Shown here piece after piece: positions 8,885-23,800 of a stretch of 64,000 bases of DNA; position 1 is the stretch's first letter, and each line of letters opens with the position of its first letter. The stretch lies in assembly GCA_039105265.1 (NCBI GenBank), contig JAPFFF010000010.1, positions 1,426,001-1,490,000 of the forward strand, read 5' to 3'. This stretch comes from Tritrichomonas musculus. Taxonomy: Eukaryota > Parabasalia > Tritrichomonadida > Tritrichomonadidae. The notes beneath the pieces are model-generated. The model did not search any database, was not told the DNA's origin, and was given only the letters and a program-made list of their open reading frames with translations. The translations under genes were made by a program, and so were the position numbers.

Positions 8885-11800
8885 TTAGCAAATTTGGCAT
8901 TCAGCCTCCATTCTTTCATTTGGATCAATTGGTACGAAAATGCTAGATGCATCTTCATATCTTCTATTTGGATCAAAATTAAATTCGACTTTTTCTGGAC
9001 GGAACAGCTCTGGTCTAATTCCTCTTGAAAGCTTTGATTCACATTGGGCAGTCCATGCAGCAATATTTTGGATGTATCTAGCAGTTCCGCTCTCTGTCAT
9101 TTCATTAAATAATTTGGTGTAACCGCAGTCTATTATAATATCTCCAACAATGCTGTTATAATCGTTATCTCCTGCGTAGTAGAGTGAGCTAATTCCGCCT
9201 TGAGAGTCTCTCATGAATGGTGTGAATGGAGCATATTTCTGCGGGTCATCTGGTGCATAAGCAATTGTGACACCTTCGTATATATCAACCAAATTATGTG
9301 AAAGAGGAGCCCTATGGCATCTTTCAAATTCAATTGGTGAAGAATTAAAAGTTCCAGCTTCTTTAAGTTCACCCGATGGATCAGCTTTTAAATGAGTCAT
9401 TCCTTTATGAAAACCATGTACTCTAAGATTAGTTGCACCGATTCCAGGGAACCTAATTCTTTCCAAAAACAAGTTTACAAGAAATGTAAATGGATCATTG
9501 TCGCATAATGCAACAACAGAGCCTCCTTTCTTCCAAAAATCAATGACGCAGTCAACAAATTGATCAGCGTAATATTGACTTCCGTTCTCTGGTAATGGAA
9601 GTTGAAGATAATTTGATGATGTGAACCAAACTGCATAAAATTCACATTTTCCATTACCGTTATCTTTTGTCAATTTTTCAATTGCATCTTCATAATGTTT
9701 CACAAGAACTACTTCAATTCCAAAGTATTGGACAGCAGTCGTTAAGCATGTTCCTCCTGCTGAGAATGGCTGAGATAAATACATTGGATTGACAGATTCA
9801 TGTTCACCTGAATTTACAGATCTGTCATAAAAACTGCAAAACAAAATTTTCTGGCCTTTCAAAGCATTTTCAACATAAATTTGAGAGTTTTTAACATTAT
9901 CTTCTGGATTTACTAATTCGTTGTTTGCATTTCTAACATGTATTTCAGAGTTGTACATAAATGAAAAGGCATCCAATGCGTGTTGTGTATCTGAAATGAT
10001 TTTTTTAAGTTCGCTAAATATTGGATGATCTTTTGAGTGATTCAAATCGCCAAATATCTTTTTGAGTTTGTCGTAAGATGTTGGTTCTGGTGCAAGATGT
10101 TTAATTGAGTCATTGTATGATTCAATTGATTGGTCGCCAAAGAATGATGCAATTCCATGAATGAGTTGATTTGGATTCGTTGCAAAAAGTGTATTTGGAA
10201 ACATGTCAATAATTCCTCTTGGATATATGCCAATTCCAATTCCGAAAATTGAAAATCCACTTTGAATGCATGTCATTACATGATTCTTTATCAACTCCTT
10301 TTGCTCGTTTTGATATAATCCATCAGTCAGAACAAACATGTAACTTGTTGAATCAATTGACCTCATTTTACGAATGTCATAAGCAGCATGTAAAGCTGAT
10401 TCTAAATCACATTTATCATATCTAGCTTCCGCTAAACAACTGAATAATGAAGGCCAGAATGTAGATTTACTATTAAAGAGTCTTGATGATGATGTTTCAC
10501 TGGATAAGACAATAGGAGCGGAATCAGTTGCTATTATGACATCGATGCAAGGAATTTCAATTGATGAAAGTGCTGCAAATAACACTTTAATTGTTTGATA
10601 TGAATGTGATGAAGATAATGGACTAAAACATGATTTTGATGAATCAATAATAATCGAAACTCCATAATTACGAATTAATCCACCTTTTTCTTCAAGATAA
10701 ATCAAAGGATCTGGAACTGGATTGATTAAATTTAATATAAGAGCTGTTATGTCAAAATCTGTTCCTGTACTTGATAGAATTGTTTGAGAAGCTTTATTTG
10801 GCCTAAAGATGGCTTCAAGAAGGGGTTTAAAAGTAAAAGTTTTATAATGGACGATTTTGTGAATAAATAGACCAAATTCTTCTTTAATTTGAGCTTCTGG
10901 TGATGATTTCGTTATTTTATCTACTTTATCTTTATAGAATTCATATTTTAATTTCTGGAATTTTGTTGCATTTGCATGATATCTTGGATTACTTTGTCTG
11001 AAGAATGATGATATTTTATCATCAAAGTCATAACACAAATCTGATTTTATGAGATCAAATGCTTTTTTCGTTAGATCTTTTTGAACTTGAATGAAATTTG
11101 GTTCAAAGTCTGCTTTATTTGTAAAATCATTAAATTCTCTTTCAGGATTTCGTTGGGATAACACATCAGCAAATGTTGATGCAATTAAATCAATTGTTTC
11201 TTTGTTTACATTTAAATTGAAATATGTTAATTTTGTATATGAAGCTGCATCTTTAACTGTTTCTGAAAAATCATTCCACATTGATTCAATAATTGCATTA
11301 TCATCTTTATCAATTAAATCTGTCTTTGAAAAAATTAAGCCAAATGAATTGTTTGCATTATTTAAAATCAATTCTTTCCAGCTTTCAGCTAAGACAATAT
11401 TTTCATCGATTCCATTTGAAAAGAAAAATAGGCATCTTTGAGTTCGATCATCTAATGGATATTTCATATTCTCAATTGCATGATGAATTGCATCAGGAAT
11501 ATTTGACTTAAATCTTTGAACAAACGTGCAGTCAAGAACTCTCTGGAGAGTCACTATTGAAATTTTTTCATCAAATGATTTGAGCTCATATTTGAATTTT
11601 TGATCTGCAACAATTGCAATTGAAAATGGAATTTCAAGAGCATATAATGCATATGAAAATGAGACTAAAAGCATGAAATTATAAAGTTTGTTTTCAGGAC
11701 TAATGAAAGAAGAAATATCAAATAAAAGATTGCAATACATTTTGAGAAATGGGCAATTCTGATCTGATGCTTTGGAGATAAGTTTGGCAATCAAAAATTG

Positions 11801-14800
11801 AGAATTATCGATTAATTCTTTAACAGGGAAATTAGCAATATCATTGTTATCAGGTTTAAACAAATCTTCTTTACCTTTAATTTCTATATCAGAAATACTC
11901 AAAAACTTTAAGCTTGCATTTTTATTTTCTTTTAATTCTGTGATTCTTCTTACAACCATTTTAATTCTATCAATATCATTGAAATCATCCAATATTCCTT
12001 TCATTTCTTTTGAATCCCTTATTTCTACATTTTTAGAATCATAATCAACTTTTAATAATGGCTTTTTGGGGATTTCTTGATCATTTGATGAGTTCATTCC
12101 TAGAGTATCTTTTTTATCAGATAGTTGACTTGTGTTTTTGGTTTCATTACCAAGTACTTTAGCGATAATTGCTCTTCTATTTTTTTTGGCAATTTCAATT
12201 TCAGCTTTTGAATGAGTATCACTAGTTTTTGAAAGATTGATTTGTCTTCGAGAAAATGGATTTTTATAAACACTTTTCAATCTTGATGTATCCAATTGGT
12301 AATTTTGATTTTGTATTGAAGGATCGATATATTGTTTCCTTTCAATATTCTTAGAAAATTGTGATTTTGTTTTCCATTGGATATTTGACATATATGGTGC
12401 TTTAATTGATGGATAATGAATGCAATCTTGATTATAATTTTGATTAGTACTATAACAACTTTGTGGTAATGAAATATTTTTGAATGATATACCAGCACGC
12501 CGTAATCTTCCAACACAATTCTTGAATGAATCAATGAAATAGCTAACATTGGAAGATACGATTGATTTGTCAATTTTTGAAGCTTTTGTTATTTCAATAT
12601 AAATATCTAAAAGTTTTGCAAAGTATAGCTCAGATTCTTTTTGATTATTCGGTTTTAATGATTGGCATTTAATGTATGTTGGGAGAACAATTGCGCCTTG
12701 AGAGCATGTTGAATAAAAATCATTCAAGCTTAATATTGAAAATGTTTCTGGTATATTTATTGGTGGTAAGTAAGTAAACTCGTCAATATTGTTTGAATCG
12801 CCTGATTCTGTCTCTTCATTGAAATCAAAATTCAATTGTTCAAATTTATCAGTTGTTTTACATGGTGTTGGATTTTCATGTTCTTTTTCAGATATAATAA
12901 AGCATTCTTGATGCTCTAATTTATCCGAAATTTGAGGAATATCAATTTTTTGTAAATCATCCAAAATTTGGCTGAATTCAACTTGTGTTTTAATAGATTT
13001 TTCAGTTTCTTTATTTCGATCATAATTAAAGAATTCATTAATTACATTTATTTTTTGTTTTTCAACTTCTTCTTTAGATAATGGGTAATCTAAAAGAAAA
13101 TCATGCGATTGGATTTCGAGATATTTATCGGAAAATACCTGGATAAATTTAATTATTAAATTGTGTGAAATGATGGTGAACATATCATCACACAATTGAT
13201 CTTTAGAATTTATAATTGGCAATAAGTCAGATAAAATATCAACTAATTTGTCTTGTAAATTATCTGGCAGTTTATCAATGATGGTTTTAATATTTATAAC
13301 AATATCTTTATCAAGTAATAATGTCATTAAATATACAAAATTGGTTTGCTTTGCTAAAAGTTTAATATCTGATGTAAAACTGTCATTAATATTTACTTCT
13401 TCATGTGATGGAAAAACATCAGAAAGCATTACTTTGATATTTGACTTTGCAATATCTATATTTTCTTTATCTAATGTGTATGGGAGAAAATTAATATTAT
13501 TGATATTTGGATATTGATCAAAAACAGGAAACCAGAAATTAGGATTATTTTGATCAAAACCAATGATTGAAAAATATGCACAATGAAAAGTTGCGAAAAA
13601 ATATCCACTCGTTTTATTTGTTTTATAAGAAACAGATAATTTTTCTTGTAGAATTGGATAATCCTCAATTGGTTTTGTTAATTGGATATATTTGATATGT
13701 TTTGATGGTGAAGCAACAACATAATAATTATATTGATAGTTTATTATTGTGAATTTAAAAGATATTGGAATACTATACTCAGAAAAAGGAGAAACAATGA
13801 TGTATGGTTTATGAGTATTATCATTTAATTCTATCAGTTTATTATTATCAATTATTTTTTGCCAGCTTTTGTCTTTTTCTTTATAATAATAGCATGGATA
13901 TTTACTCATAAATTCATTATTATTTTGCGAATTATAATAATTATGTAATGGAGAAAATGGAAAATATGGATTAATTATGAATGTAAATTCAATATATCTA
14001 ATTACTCCATCAATATTTAATGTGATTTTAGCATAAGTTGGTTTTTTGTAATCATATGAATGATTATCAAAAGTGATATTTATTGGAATTATAAGATTAT
14101 CGAAAATATCAATCTTTTCATCTAAGTTAATTGAACTAATAAGTTTAATTGATTTTGGAAAATAATGTGAAATAATAGCTTGTTTTTTAGAAGGAAACAT
14201 ACTTTGGATTCTTAAAATTAACTGAGAGCGATCATTAATTAAAATTATAGGGCATTCTTTTCTTTCAAATTGTCGAGTAGTGAAATTATAAGCTTCAAAG
14301 GCAAAAGCTATTGGCATTATAACAAGATCGCATAAAATTGTACACACAAAATTTTGGGATAAAGCAATTTTGATGTTGAATTTGCATCTTGTTGGGGATT
14401 TGACTGATTGAAAATGTATAATGATTCTCTTCTTCTCATCATCCATTGATAATTCTGGCTTGTTGGCTTCATTATCTTCTAAAGGTTCTAAATCGAAAGC
14501 GATTAAAAAGCTATTTTGAATGTAATAATTTATAACTTCAATATTAATTTGGGAATTTGAATCAACTTTGTCGCAGCATAATCTCAAATAATTTTGTTCT
14601 TTAACAAGTGGGAATTCAATGCATCTCAATCTGACTTTTAATGGAACAATGCCTAATATTATTTCAAAAGGTAAGGATTTTTCTTTGATTGCATTTGTTT
14701 CTGGGAACGGTTTAATTAAAATATTTCCCGTGATTTTTTTGGTTATTGGTTCATTCACAGAAAGAGGTTTTACTGATATTTTTATTGGCTCATATTTTTT

Positions 14801-17800
14801 AATTTTTTTGCTTGTTTTTATAATTTCATTGCAATTTGAATCATTTAAATCAGTTATTTCTATTGTTGCTTCTTGGTTAATGAAACTAATAATATTAATT
14901 GAATAAGGTTCACTACTTTGAGATGGTATTATGGGTGCAATATTGCATTTTATTTTGTTCACAGAACAAATAATTTTCTTATCATGTGAAATGCTAATAA
15001 TTGGAGTTGCAAGTGAATTGACATTTTTAATTGAAGAGAAATCGGGAACTTTTTTTATATTTGGATTAATTTTTGGAATTTGAACATCATAATTATAATT
15101 AAAGATCTTTCCTGATTCTTGATTTTGCTTTAATGCGCTCAATATTGGGTATAAATTTTTTTGGAGAGAATTAATAAATTTATTCAGCAGTAATAATAAA
15201 TCTTCCAAATACTCTTTCATTTCACCTTGAAGAATACCATTAATATTTTTTAATTGAGAACCATTTGAATCAGTAACTTGAAGATTTCTAATCAATATAT
15301 TTATTAAATTGCTCGTTTTCTTTATGAATTCAATAGAATCATCAGAAAATTGATTATTTTTTTCAATTTCTTCAATAATTTTAGAATTAAATTGTCTTAA
15401 ATTATTGCCTAAGCTATTCATTGTAAAAGTAAATTCGTTTGATGTCTGCTTTTGATCTCCGAAAATCAATATTGGAGCTGTGGGAGCTATGTTATAATGT
15501 TTAGATACTATATTATAAAGATCGTATTCTTGCTTAATGTAATTGAAAGACACATTATCGAGAATTTTTATTTGGCATTTCGAATTGTAATTGTCTTTTG
15601 AATCAAATGTTTCACCAGGAAACAAATAAACTTCTCTTTTATTATAATGTGTATTCTTAAATATATAAGAAATGAGTTTGCCATTTCGTCTAATTTGAAT
15701 ATCTTCATCTGAGGATGAATAATATTCTAAATGTACCAATGTAATTCCTTCATTTTTAAATAAATCTGGATATGAATCAAGTTGCCGTCTATAATACTTT
15801 AAATTGTAAATTTCGCCATTTGATCCAATTGTAAAATGGATCAGCTTATAAACAATTTCATTATAAATATTTATAAATTTTTGAATATCTTCACATTTTC
15901 TCTTAATTCGTTTTTGAGAATTTTTGGCAATTTTCCTTTGATATGATTGTTTCATTTCTTCTTCTTCAGTTTTTATTTGATTTTCTAATTTTTGAACAAT
16001 TCTATCATAGTTTTTAGTATTGCTTAGTAATTTTTTGAGTTTTTTAGTAGATTCATTACCAATAATAATTGAATAAACATCATAAATGCTATTATCAATT
16101 TTGTTCTTAATATATTTGGAGGGAAATGATAAAAAGAATGTCTGTAATTTATTGTCCAATATGTTGCCTTCTATTAATGACTGGAGTTTGTTTATTAGCA
16201 AAGAATGAGTTATATCAGATATTGAATCATAAATAATTGAATCTTTGACGTTATTTAGGTATTCAGATTTAAACATTTGGCTATCCATTGTTAAATAGTT
16301 AAAAAAATCATGAATTAACTTAATGGATGGATCGATATTTTGAGATATTTGAGGTGAAAGATTTGATATTAATATGTTAATCCAAGCAAAATCAATTGAC
16401 GACTTGTTTTCCTTTGATTTTATTAAGAATTCTTTAATTACACTTGTAGTAGAGTCATTAATAATATAATAATTACGTGTATGTGATTCTGAATCGAATT
16501 CTAAGCAATCAATTGAGGACATAAAGCGCAGAGAAATCAACCAAAATGGAATTTCATTTGTCATAGGTTTAAAATCGCCAAACTTGTTTTTAATTTGATC
16601 AGCACATTTTTTATTTTTAAATAGCCAAAATACCAAAGAAGGAAAAGTGTTTAATAAATTCGAATCTTCTTCCCAATTGCTTGATAAAAACGTAATATCA
16701 TTAAATAATAATTTTTGATTTTCATTATTAATCCATTTTGATAAATTATCAGCAAATTCAAATATTTTTAAAGTTTTGGTATGTATTGCTAATTCATTCT
16801 TTTTGAATTCATTTTTTAATAAGAAAGATTTCTTTAGTTGAGAATAATCTTTTGGAGGATCTTCATTTTTGTTAATAATAGTTTGATAAACTATTTCACC
16901 AATTGATTGTGCAGCACTTGTAAATGAATCGAAATCACGATAAAAGAGTGGTTTTATGTTTTCAAAAAGAATATCGCTCTGCACTCCTGCAAAGAATGGG
17001 CCTGTACGAAATTCATTTTGTGACTTTTTATTAATGATTGCGTAAATAAGATCTTTTGGATGAAATCTAGGTATTGATATGATAAAATCATCTGGGAAAT
17101 CGAGTATGGCAGAATAAACCCAACGAAGTTCATTCTCATTTATAGAAGATCGGTTTTCATAATCATTTATTATATCAAATATCTTTTCAGGCTCTGATAA
17201 AAATGATTCATTTATGTCGTAAAGCTTTAGTATCATATTTGCATTTAATGTGCCTAAAGCTGTTTTTTTATCTTCAATTGTAAATTCTGTTTTTTGAGAA
17301 TTAGAATGCTGAATTAAATAAGAAAGGAAAACTTTTCTTGGATACTTCATTTCAGGAAAATCATTTAATTTCCATAAATTATTAATCAAATCATTTCCTT
17401 CATTAATTTCTTTCAATATTGCTTTTATTTGGGCATACCAAACCAAAGCCTCAAATAACTTAATGTTTTGTGTTTTTATATTAGTAGAATAAGAATTCTT
17501 AAAACTGATATTGGGCCAAATAATGCTGTTTTTAACATTATCGTTTGTATTCATCATATTTTTAGTGTCTGATATAAATTTTTCAATAACATATGTTGCA
17601 GAATTTAATTTTTCATCTGTGAATTCGGTTATCAAATCTATTTGATCAATAAACTCTGCTTTCATTTTAATATATTTGCCATTTGTAATTTTTATGTCAA
17701 TTAGTCTTTGTTGAAGTTCCTTTAACTTTCGTCTGATTATTGCTTCTTTTGACTTATTTTCATTTTTTTCTTGAACTTCTTTATAATTTTTGAATACTGG

Positions 17801-20800
17801 TTGATATAATTTTATCAACTTTTCTGATGTCCAGAATTCGCTTATTAGATCAGATGATATTTTCAAGTAATTTATTTCACTATTGATATTTGAAATCATA
17901 TCATCAGTATTTACATAGTAATCAAAATTGGATTCCAAAACTATTGATTTTAATATTTCTGTTTTTTTATCAAAAGATTGAGCCCACTGACACCATGAAA
18001 GTATGTCATTAAAAATCTTTTGATCAATTTTTTGAAGCATTTTGGAGGCACTCAACAACATTTCATATTCAATTGGATTAATTATTTTGGTTATTGAATC
18101 TATTACTGACTCTGGTAAAGTATAAAGAAGATTCCAAATAAAGCTGATAAGTGAACTGTTTTTGTTATTAAACAAATCACTTATTGATAAAATTGAGTGC
18201 AAATAATTATTTTGTATTTTTTCTAAATTAATATTAGATATGATTATTTCCATTATTGTATCATCAATAATTTTATTTGAATGCTTCAACATTTCCGAAA
18301 TAATTGCATAATGAAGTAAATCTATATCTTTATTTTGTTCAGGTTGGTGTTCAGGAACTTGCAAATTATTGGTTTGGAAATAAATTGTTGAATTTTCACT
18401 TAAAGAAAACGAATCTTTTTCATTCATTATCAAATCAATACTGAAAGTACTTTTTATTTTCTCATTAAATTCAAATTTGCTGCCATCAATTGTAAATGAG
18501 AAATGAACTTTATTTTTGATTAATTGTTGGAATAAAGGTAACCAATAGCAAATCATTGACAAAGATGATTTATTAAACTTCAAAAATGGAAATATCATCA
18601 CAATATAATCAATTAAATCATTGTTTTCCGCAATATCTGCAAATAATTCAAGAAATGAATCCTTTGTATTTGTCATTGATATAACAGTTATTTTAATTAA
18701 TAAATCAATTTTAGTCTTGTTTGCCAATAAAATCGAAGCATTTTCAGAAAACATATCATTACTTAATAATTCGAAAAGCAAGTCAAATTTCAATATTGGA
18801 GTGGTAATTGAATTATTATTCTTTAATTCTGCATCACTGATTGTTAATGAAGTATGCTCTTTTTTAATTGGTGATTCTGGATTTATTATGGGTTTGATAA
18901 GTTGGCTAACAGCAAATATGGTTCCATATTTTATCATATATTTATCATTCAAACAAGCTTTGATTAGGCTAAATGTAATATCAATATGATCGTTAATATA
19001 AGGCAAGTCATATATTGGGATATGAGAGCAAATTTCAACAAAATTATTTAATTCTAATTTGTAATCATTGGTTGAATCAAGGCCTAAAACATTTCTCTGA
19101 ATATTTCTTAGTATTAATAATATATTTTCATTTCTTTCACGAGGATCCATATCACAAGATTTAAGTTGCATTAATAGCTCATTTTTAGGATTATCGTTAA
19201 ATTTCTCCCTACACTTTGAACGAAATTCATTATATTTTTCTTGATCAATATATGAATTTAAGTAAAATGACTTGGTTGAAAAACAAATTGATTTTGGTAC
19301 ATCTTTTTTTTCTTTTTGATATGGAAATGCTTTTGTAATAAACTTTAATGTTCTTCCATTATATTGAATGCCTCCTGAAAAAGAGTCTGGATTTTTTTCA
19401 CTTTGCTTTTTGGCATAATCATGCATTGATGCAAAACGTACTGCTAGTTGTTTTGATAATTGAGGTCTATAAGAAAGATTAATGAATGATCCTAAAAGCA
19501 TTTGAGCCGAATTTTCAATTTTGTCATCAAAAGGAGGTAAAGTAAAAGTTACACTATTAACTAAAAATGTTTGATCAATCATTTGTGATTCTTTGATTGA
19601 ATTTGGGTTATATGTAATAAATAAATGAAAATTCTTATTAATTTGGTTTTCTTTTGGTAATTTGTCATTTCTTGAATAGAAAAATTTAGGTCCAAATTCA
19701 TAAAGATTTAATTCGGGATTTTCACCGCATAAAGATGATATTTTTTCTGCAATAACAGAAGGGGCAGATTCAATTCCATCAATAAGAACCCATTGACCAT
19801 TCTTAATTGCATTAATAAATGCTGATTCTTGATGTTCAAAACGACTCACTGGATTCATAACTTTTTTAATTATTTCGACTGCTTTTTCAATTTCAGGATA
19901 ATATTTTTTTGAAGCAATTGTTGACTCAATGCTTTCAATGAATTTAAGTAAATTTTTAACAATTTTAGGAGTCAATGATCTTTCATCGTCAAAATCAATA
20001 ATATTAGAGTCATTCATGTATTTTTTAATTTGATCATCATTATTTAAATCGGAAAATGCTTTTTTGAGAAGTCTTGTATCATCAACAGATAAAGAATCCT
20101 TTAAAATTGATTGACCTGCCAATAATGATACATTGCAATCTGCATTCATTTGAAAAACATTTAGTTCAGCACCAACTAATTTGGCTAATAACCTTATTAA
20201 ATAAGATTTTCCTGATGCTGTATCACCTTGAATAACGCATGCTCTTTTTACTAATACTGAGCATATAAGAAAGATTAAGCAATGTTTTTGTGGTAATGTT
20301 AGACTTTCAATTGTTGATATTATAGATTGATCTTCTGGAGGATTAATTAAAGGAAGTAGTAAAGCACTTTCATTATTTCCTTTATTATTTGAATCATTGC
20401 TTTTCATGTTTTCATTATTATTGTCATTGTTTCTATCATTATCATTGTTGTTGTTGTCATTGTTACTTTCATCGATATTATTGGTTTTATTATCATTTGA
20501 CAATTTTATAAATAAATCTGTTTTTTGTAAATTATAACCAAATATTGGATTGAATTTCATTTTTTCAAGTTTTAATGTAGAGATCATTTTTTGTATCATA
20601 TCATCATTTGAAAATCTGTATGCAAATATCATCTGTGAAATTGTAGTTTTATCAAAAACATTTTTGGTTAATTGCCTAAATAATAAATACTTATCTATAT
20701 CATTTAAAGTAAATAATTCAGATGATAATCCTTCTTTTGAAACAACCTCAATTGCATTATTATAATTATTACTGAAATAAAGAGCTTCTTCTTGAGAAAA

Positions 20801-23800
20801 TTTGGCTGCATCAAACTTGGTCAAAATAATATTAAGTATTTCATCTTTCTCTGAATTTGAGACTATATGATATATTGATGAATGAATAAGAGAAGATGGA
20901 AGTTTATCATAATTTGATGATGATTGTTGAGTATTAAAAATTGCAATAATATCAAAAGTTCCCTTTTGTATTGTATTTCCATTTGGTAATAAAACTGTTG
21001 TTGAATAAGCGTTAAAAACAGGAACTAGGGCATTTAATAGAGCAGGAGAGGCACTGTTAATATTTTCAAGAACAATCAAAGATCGCTTATTACTACCGTT
21101 TGTGGATTTTATGATCTTTATAAACTGGGTTTCTACCATTTCAATATGAATTCCATCTTTTTTAGATATAATTGTATCTTTACCAAAAAGATCTTCAACT
21201 TTTGTTGTTTGGGAAATCATAATACGAACAACATCAATGCCTAACATATCTGCAACAAAATTAATTGCAGTATGCTTTCCTTGGCCTGGAGGTCCTTCGA
21301 GAATTATAGGATTATGAATCGTTAATCCCATATGAATTAAGTCAAGCAAATCATTGAAAGTATTTGTAAATGAAACTTTCATTAAGCTTTCTTTGGCGAC
21401 CGAGCATTTAAGAAATAGATTACTAATTTTGGACAAAACTCCAACGGTGTTTTCTTTTTCTTGGATGATTAATTGGCATTCATCAATAGTGTTTTTAATA
21501 TTATCATCTGTAATGTGGAAAAATGTTTTAAGTTTTTCGAAAAGAACTGATCTACTCTTTTTTGATCTAAGAATTCCACCCAAAACTCTGAAAAATGTTC
21601 TTCCAATATTAATTAATTTATAATCGGCTTGTTTATTCTTTTCATCTGGAGATGTTTTTTGATTAAGTCTTGATGCAATTTCAACTACTTTGATCATTTG
21701 TGGAAAAGAAATATGTAGTTTAATTTCTGATAAATCAGCTAGTGTAACTTGCTTTAATATGTCAATATGTTTTATATCAAAATCTAAATAATTAATTTGA
21801 ATGTAGCTTTTTAGAACAATTTCTTGTTCATCTGATGAATATTCTGGAATTGAAATAACTGAAAAGCGAGATAATGCTGCTTCAGATAATCTGGTTGATG
21901 CATTTTCTTGGCATGTTGCAAAAACCCTGAAATAACTGTTGAAGTTTGTTAATTCTTTAGATCCTTGTGGTGTAAAAGTATCATGAATATCTTCTGATAA
22001 AGTAATATTTTGTTTTCCGGAGAACAATTCATTAAATCTTTCTAATACAATTGTAGGAAGATTGGCCAAATCCTTTAAAATTAATGGTCTGCCTTGTAGA
22101 ATTGCATTTAAGAAAAGACCTGGACGAAATTCTAAAGTTGTATTTGATAGTACAGCGTTTTTATTATCATTATTTTGAAAAAGTTTTTCTGATAAATGAC
22201 GAAGGGCATAATTGAATGAAAAAGGTATATTTTTTTGAGAATCTGTTATAATTAGATCGTCAACTTTTTGTTTTGTCAAAGTACCATTTTCTAAATCTCG
22301 TCTTAATTCAATATTTTTAATATCATCACGAAGAATCTTGCATATGTTGTCAATATAAAATATTTTTGCTTCATCATTTGTCATGAATCCTGATGATCCA
22401 AGAAGTTGAGCCACGTTGGTCTCTTGGTTTAAAGTTATGATTTGAGCCTTAGGTAAGAATAATTGTGCAAGAAATGTTTTGAATCCGGAATTTCCTACAA
22501 TCAGAATGGGTTCTTTTTTATCTGCAAGTGAAATTTTAAAGATTGCATTCCACAAAGAATGCAATTCTTTAATGCCTAATAATTTCTCGAACTTATCGAT
22601 TTTTATACCAATATTATTTTTCATTAAATAATAGCCCAAATTTTCTTGTGGGACAATTGTTGGGATTGCATTGTAACAACTTGCATATTCTTCAATTTTA
22701 TCTTTAAGATCAAATGAACTTTGTAATATTGTTTTAACAATTTCAAAGACTTTATCAATATATTTTGGTTGAACTGAAGATAAAGTATAGAACAAGACAT
22801 GATGAATAGGATCGATATTCAAAAATTTTTTGGCATTTGATGAATAAATTCTTCTGAATATTTTGGTGATATCACGTAATGACCAAGGTGGGATATAAAA
22901 CAAATTAGTTATTCTCCTTTTGTTTGTATCATTAATTTGTAACATATATTTAGAGATAGATTGAGCAAACTGAAAATTTTTTTCTTGATCAATTTTTTTA
23001 TTAGTACAGCATTCTTCTCCAATACTGACACATATATTCAATAAATCTGTCACATCTGGTTCTGGATAATCAATATTAACAAATCTTGAAGCAATTGAAT
23101 CTGGAATTGCATTTCTTCCAACTGTTCCAACATCGTTTTGGCAAACAATACATTGGAAATTGGATGAAATGTTTATTATTTGTCCAATTCCAGGAATAAA
23201 AACATTCTTTCCAATTGTTGGATCTAATGCAAGAGAAAGAGACTTCATAACAGATTGTGGGGATAAATTGAATTCATCTGCAATAAACACAAGTCCTGAT
23301 TTAAGAGCTTTTGTTAAAGTGCCATCATGAAAAACAATTTGCCCATCTAATAATGTTGTTGTGCCAAAGAAATGAGATACTTTTGTATTAGAATGAAAAG
23401 AGTGCATTTGAAAGCCAGAATTAGAACTTGAATCATGTTTTCTCATTCTTGAAAACTCTCTGGCTGCTGACGTTTTTCCGACACCTGTAGGACCAGTAAT
23501 ACAAATTGGCTGTTGAATGATAGAATAAGCTGTTAATTTGGCCATAAATGTCATTAATGTTGGAGAGTCTTTGTAAAAGAAAGGATCGTCAGTACTATCA
23601 TGCACATCATGAAGCATTCCTAACAATTCATTTTTAATTTCTTTTGGAATCTTGAAATTTTTATTGTTTTCAAGCAAAAGAAAAGCGAACTCAACAATTT
23701 CTTTGTCTGCTATTTCTTTGTTGTTTCTAAAAGTATAAGAAAGCTTTATAATTGAACTACATATTCGAGATATATGTGAAATGCTTTTGTCATTTTTGAC

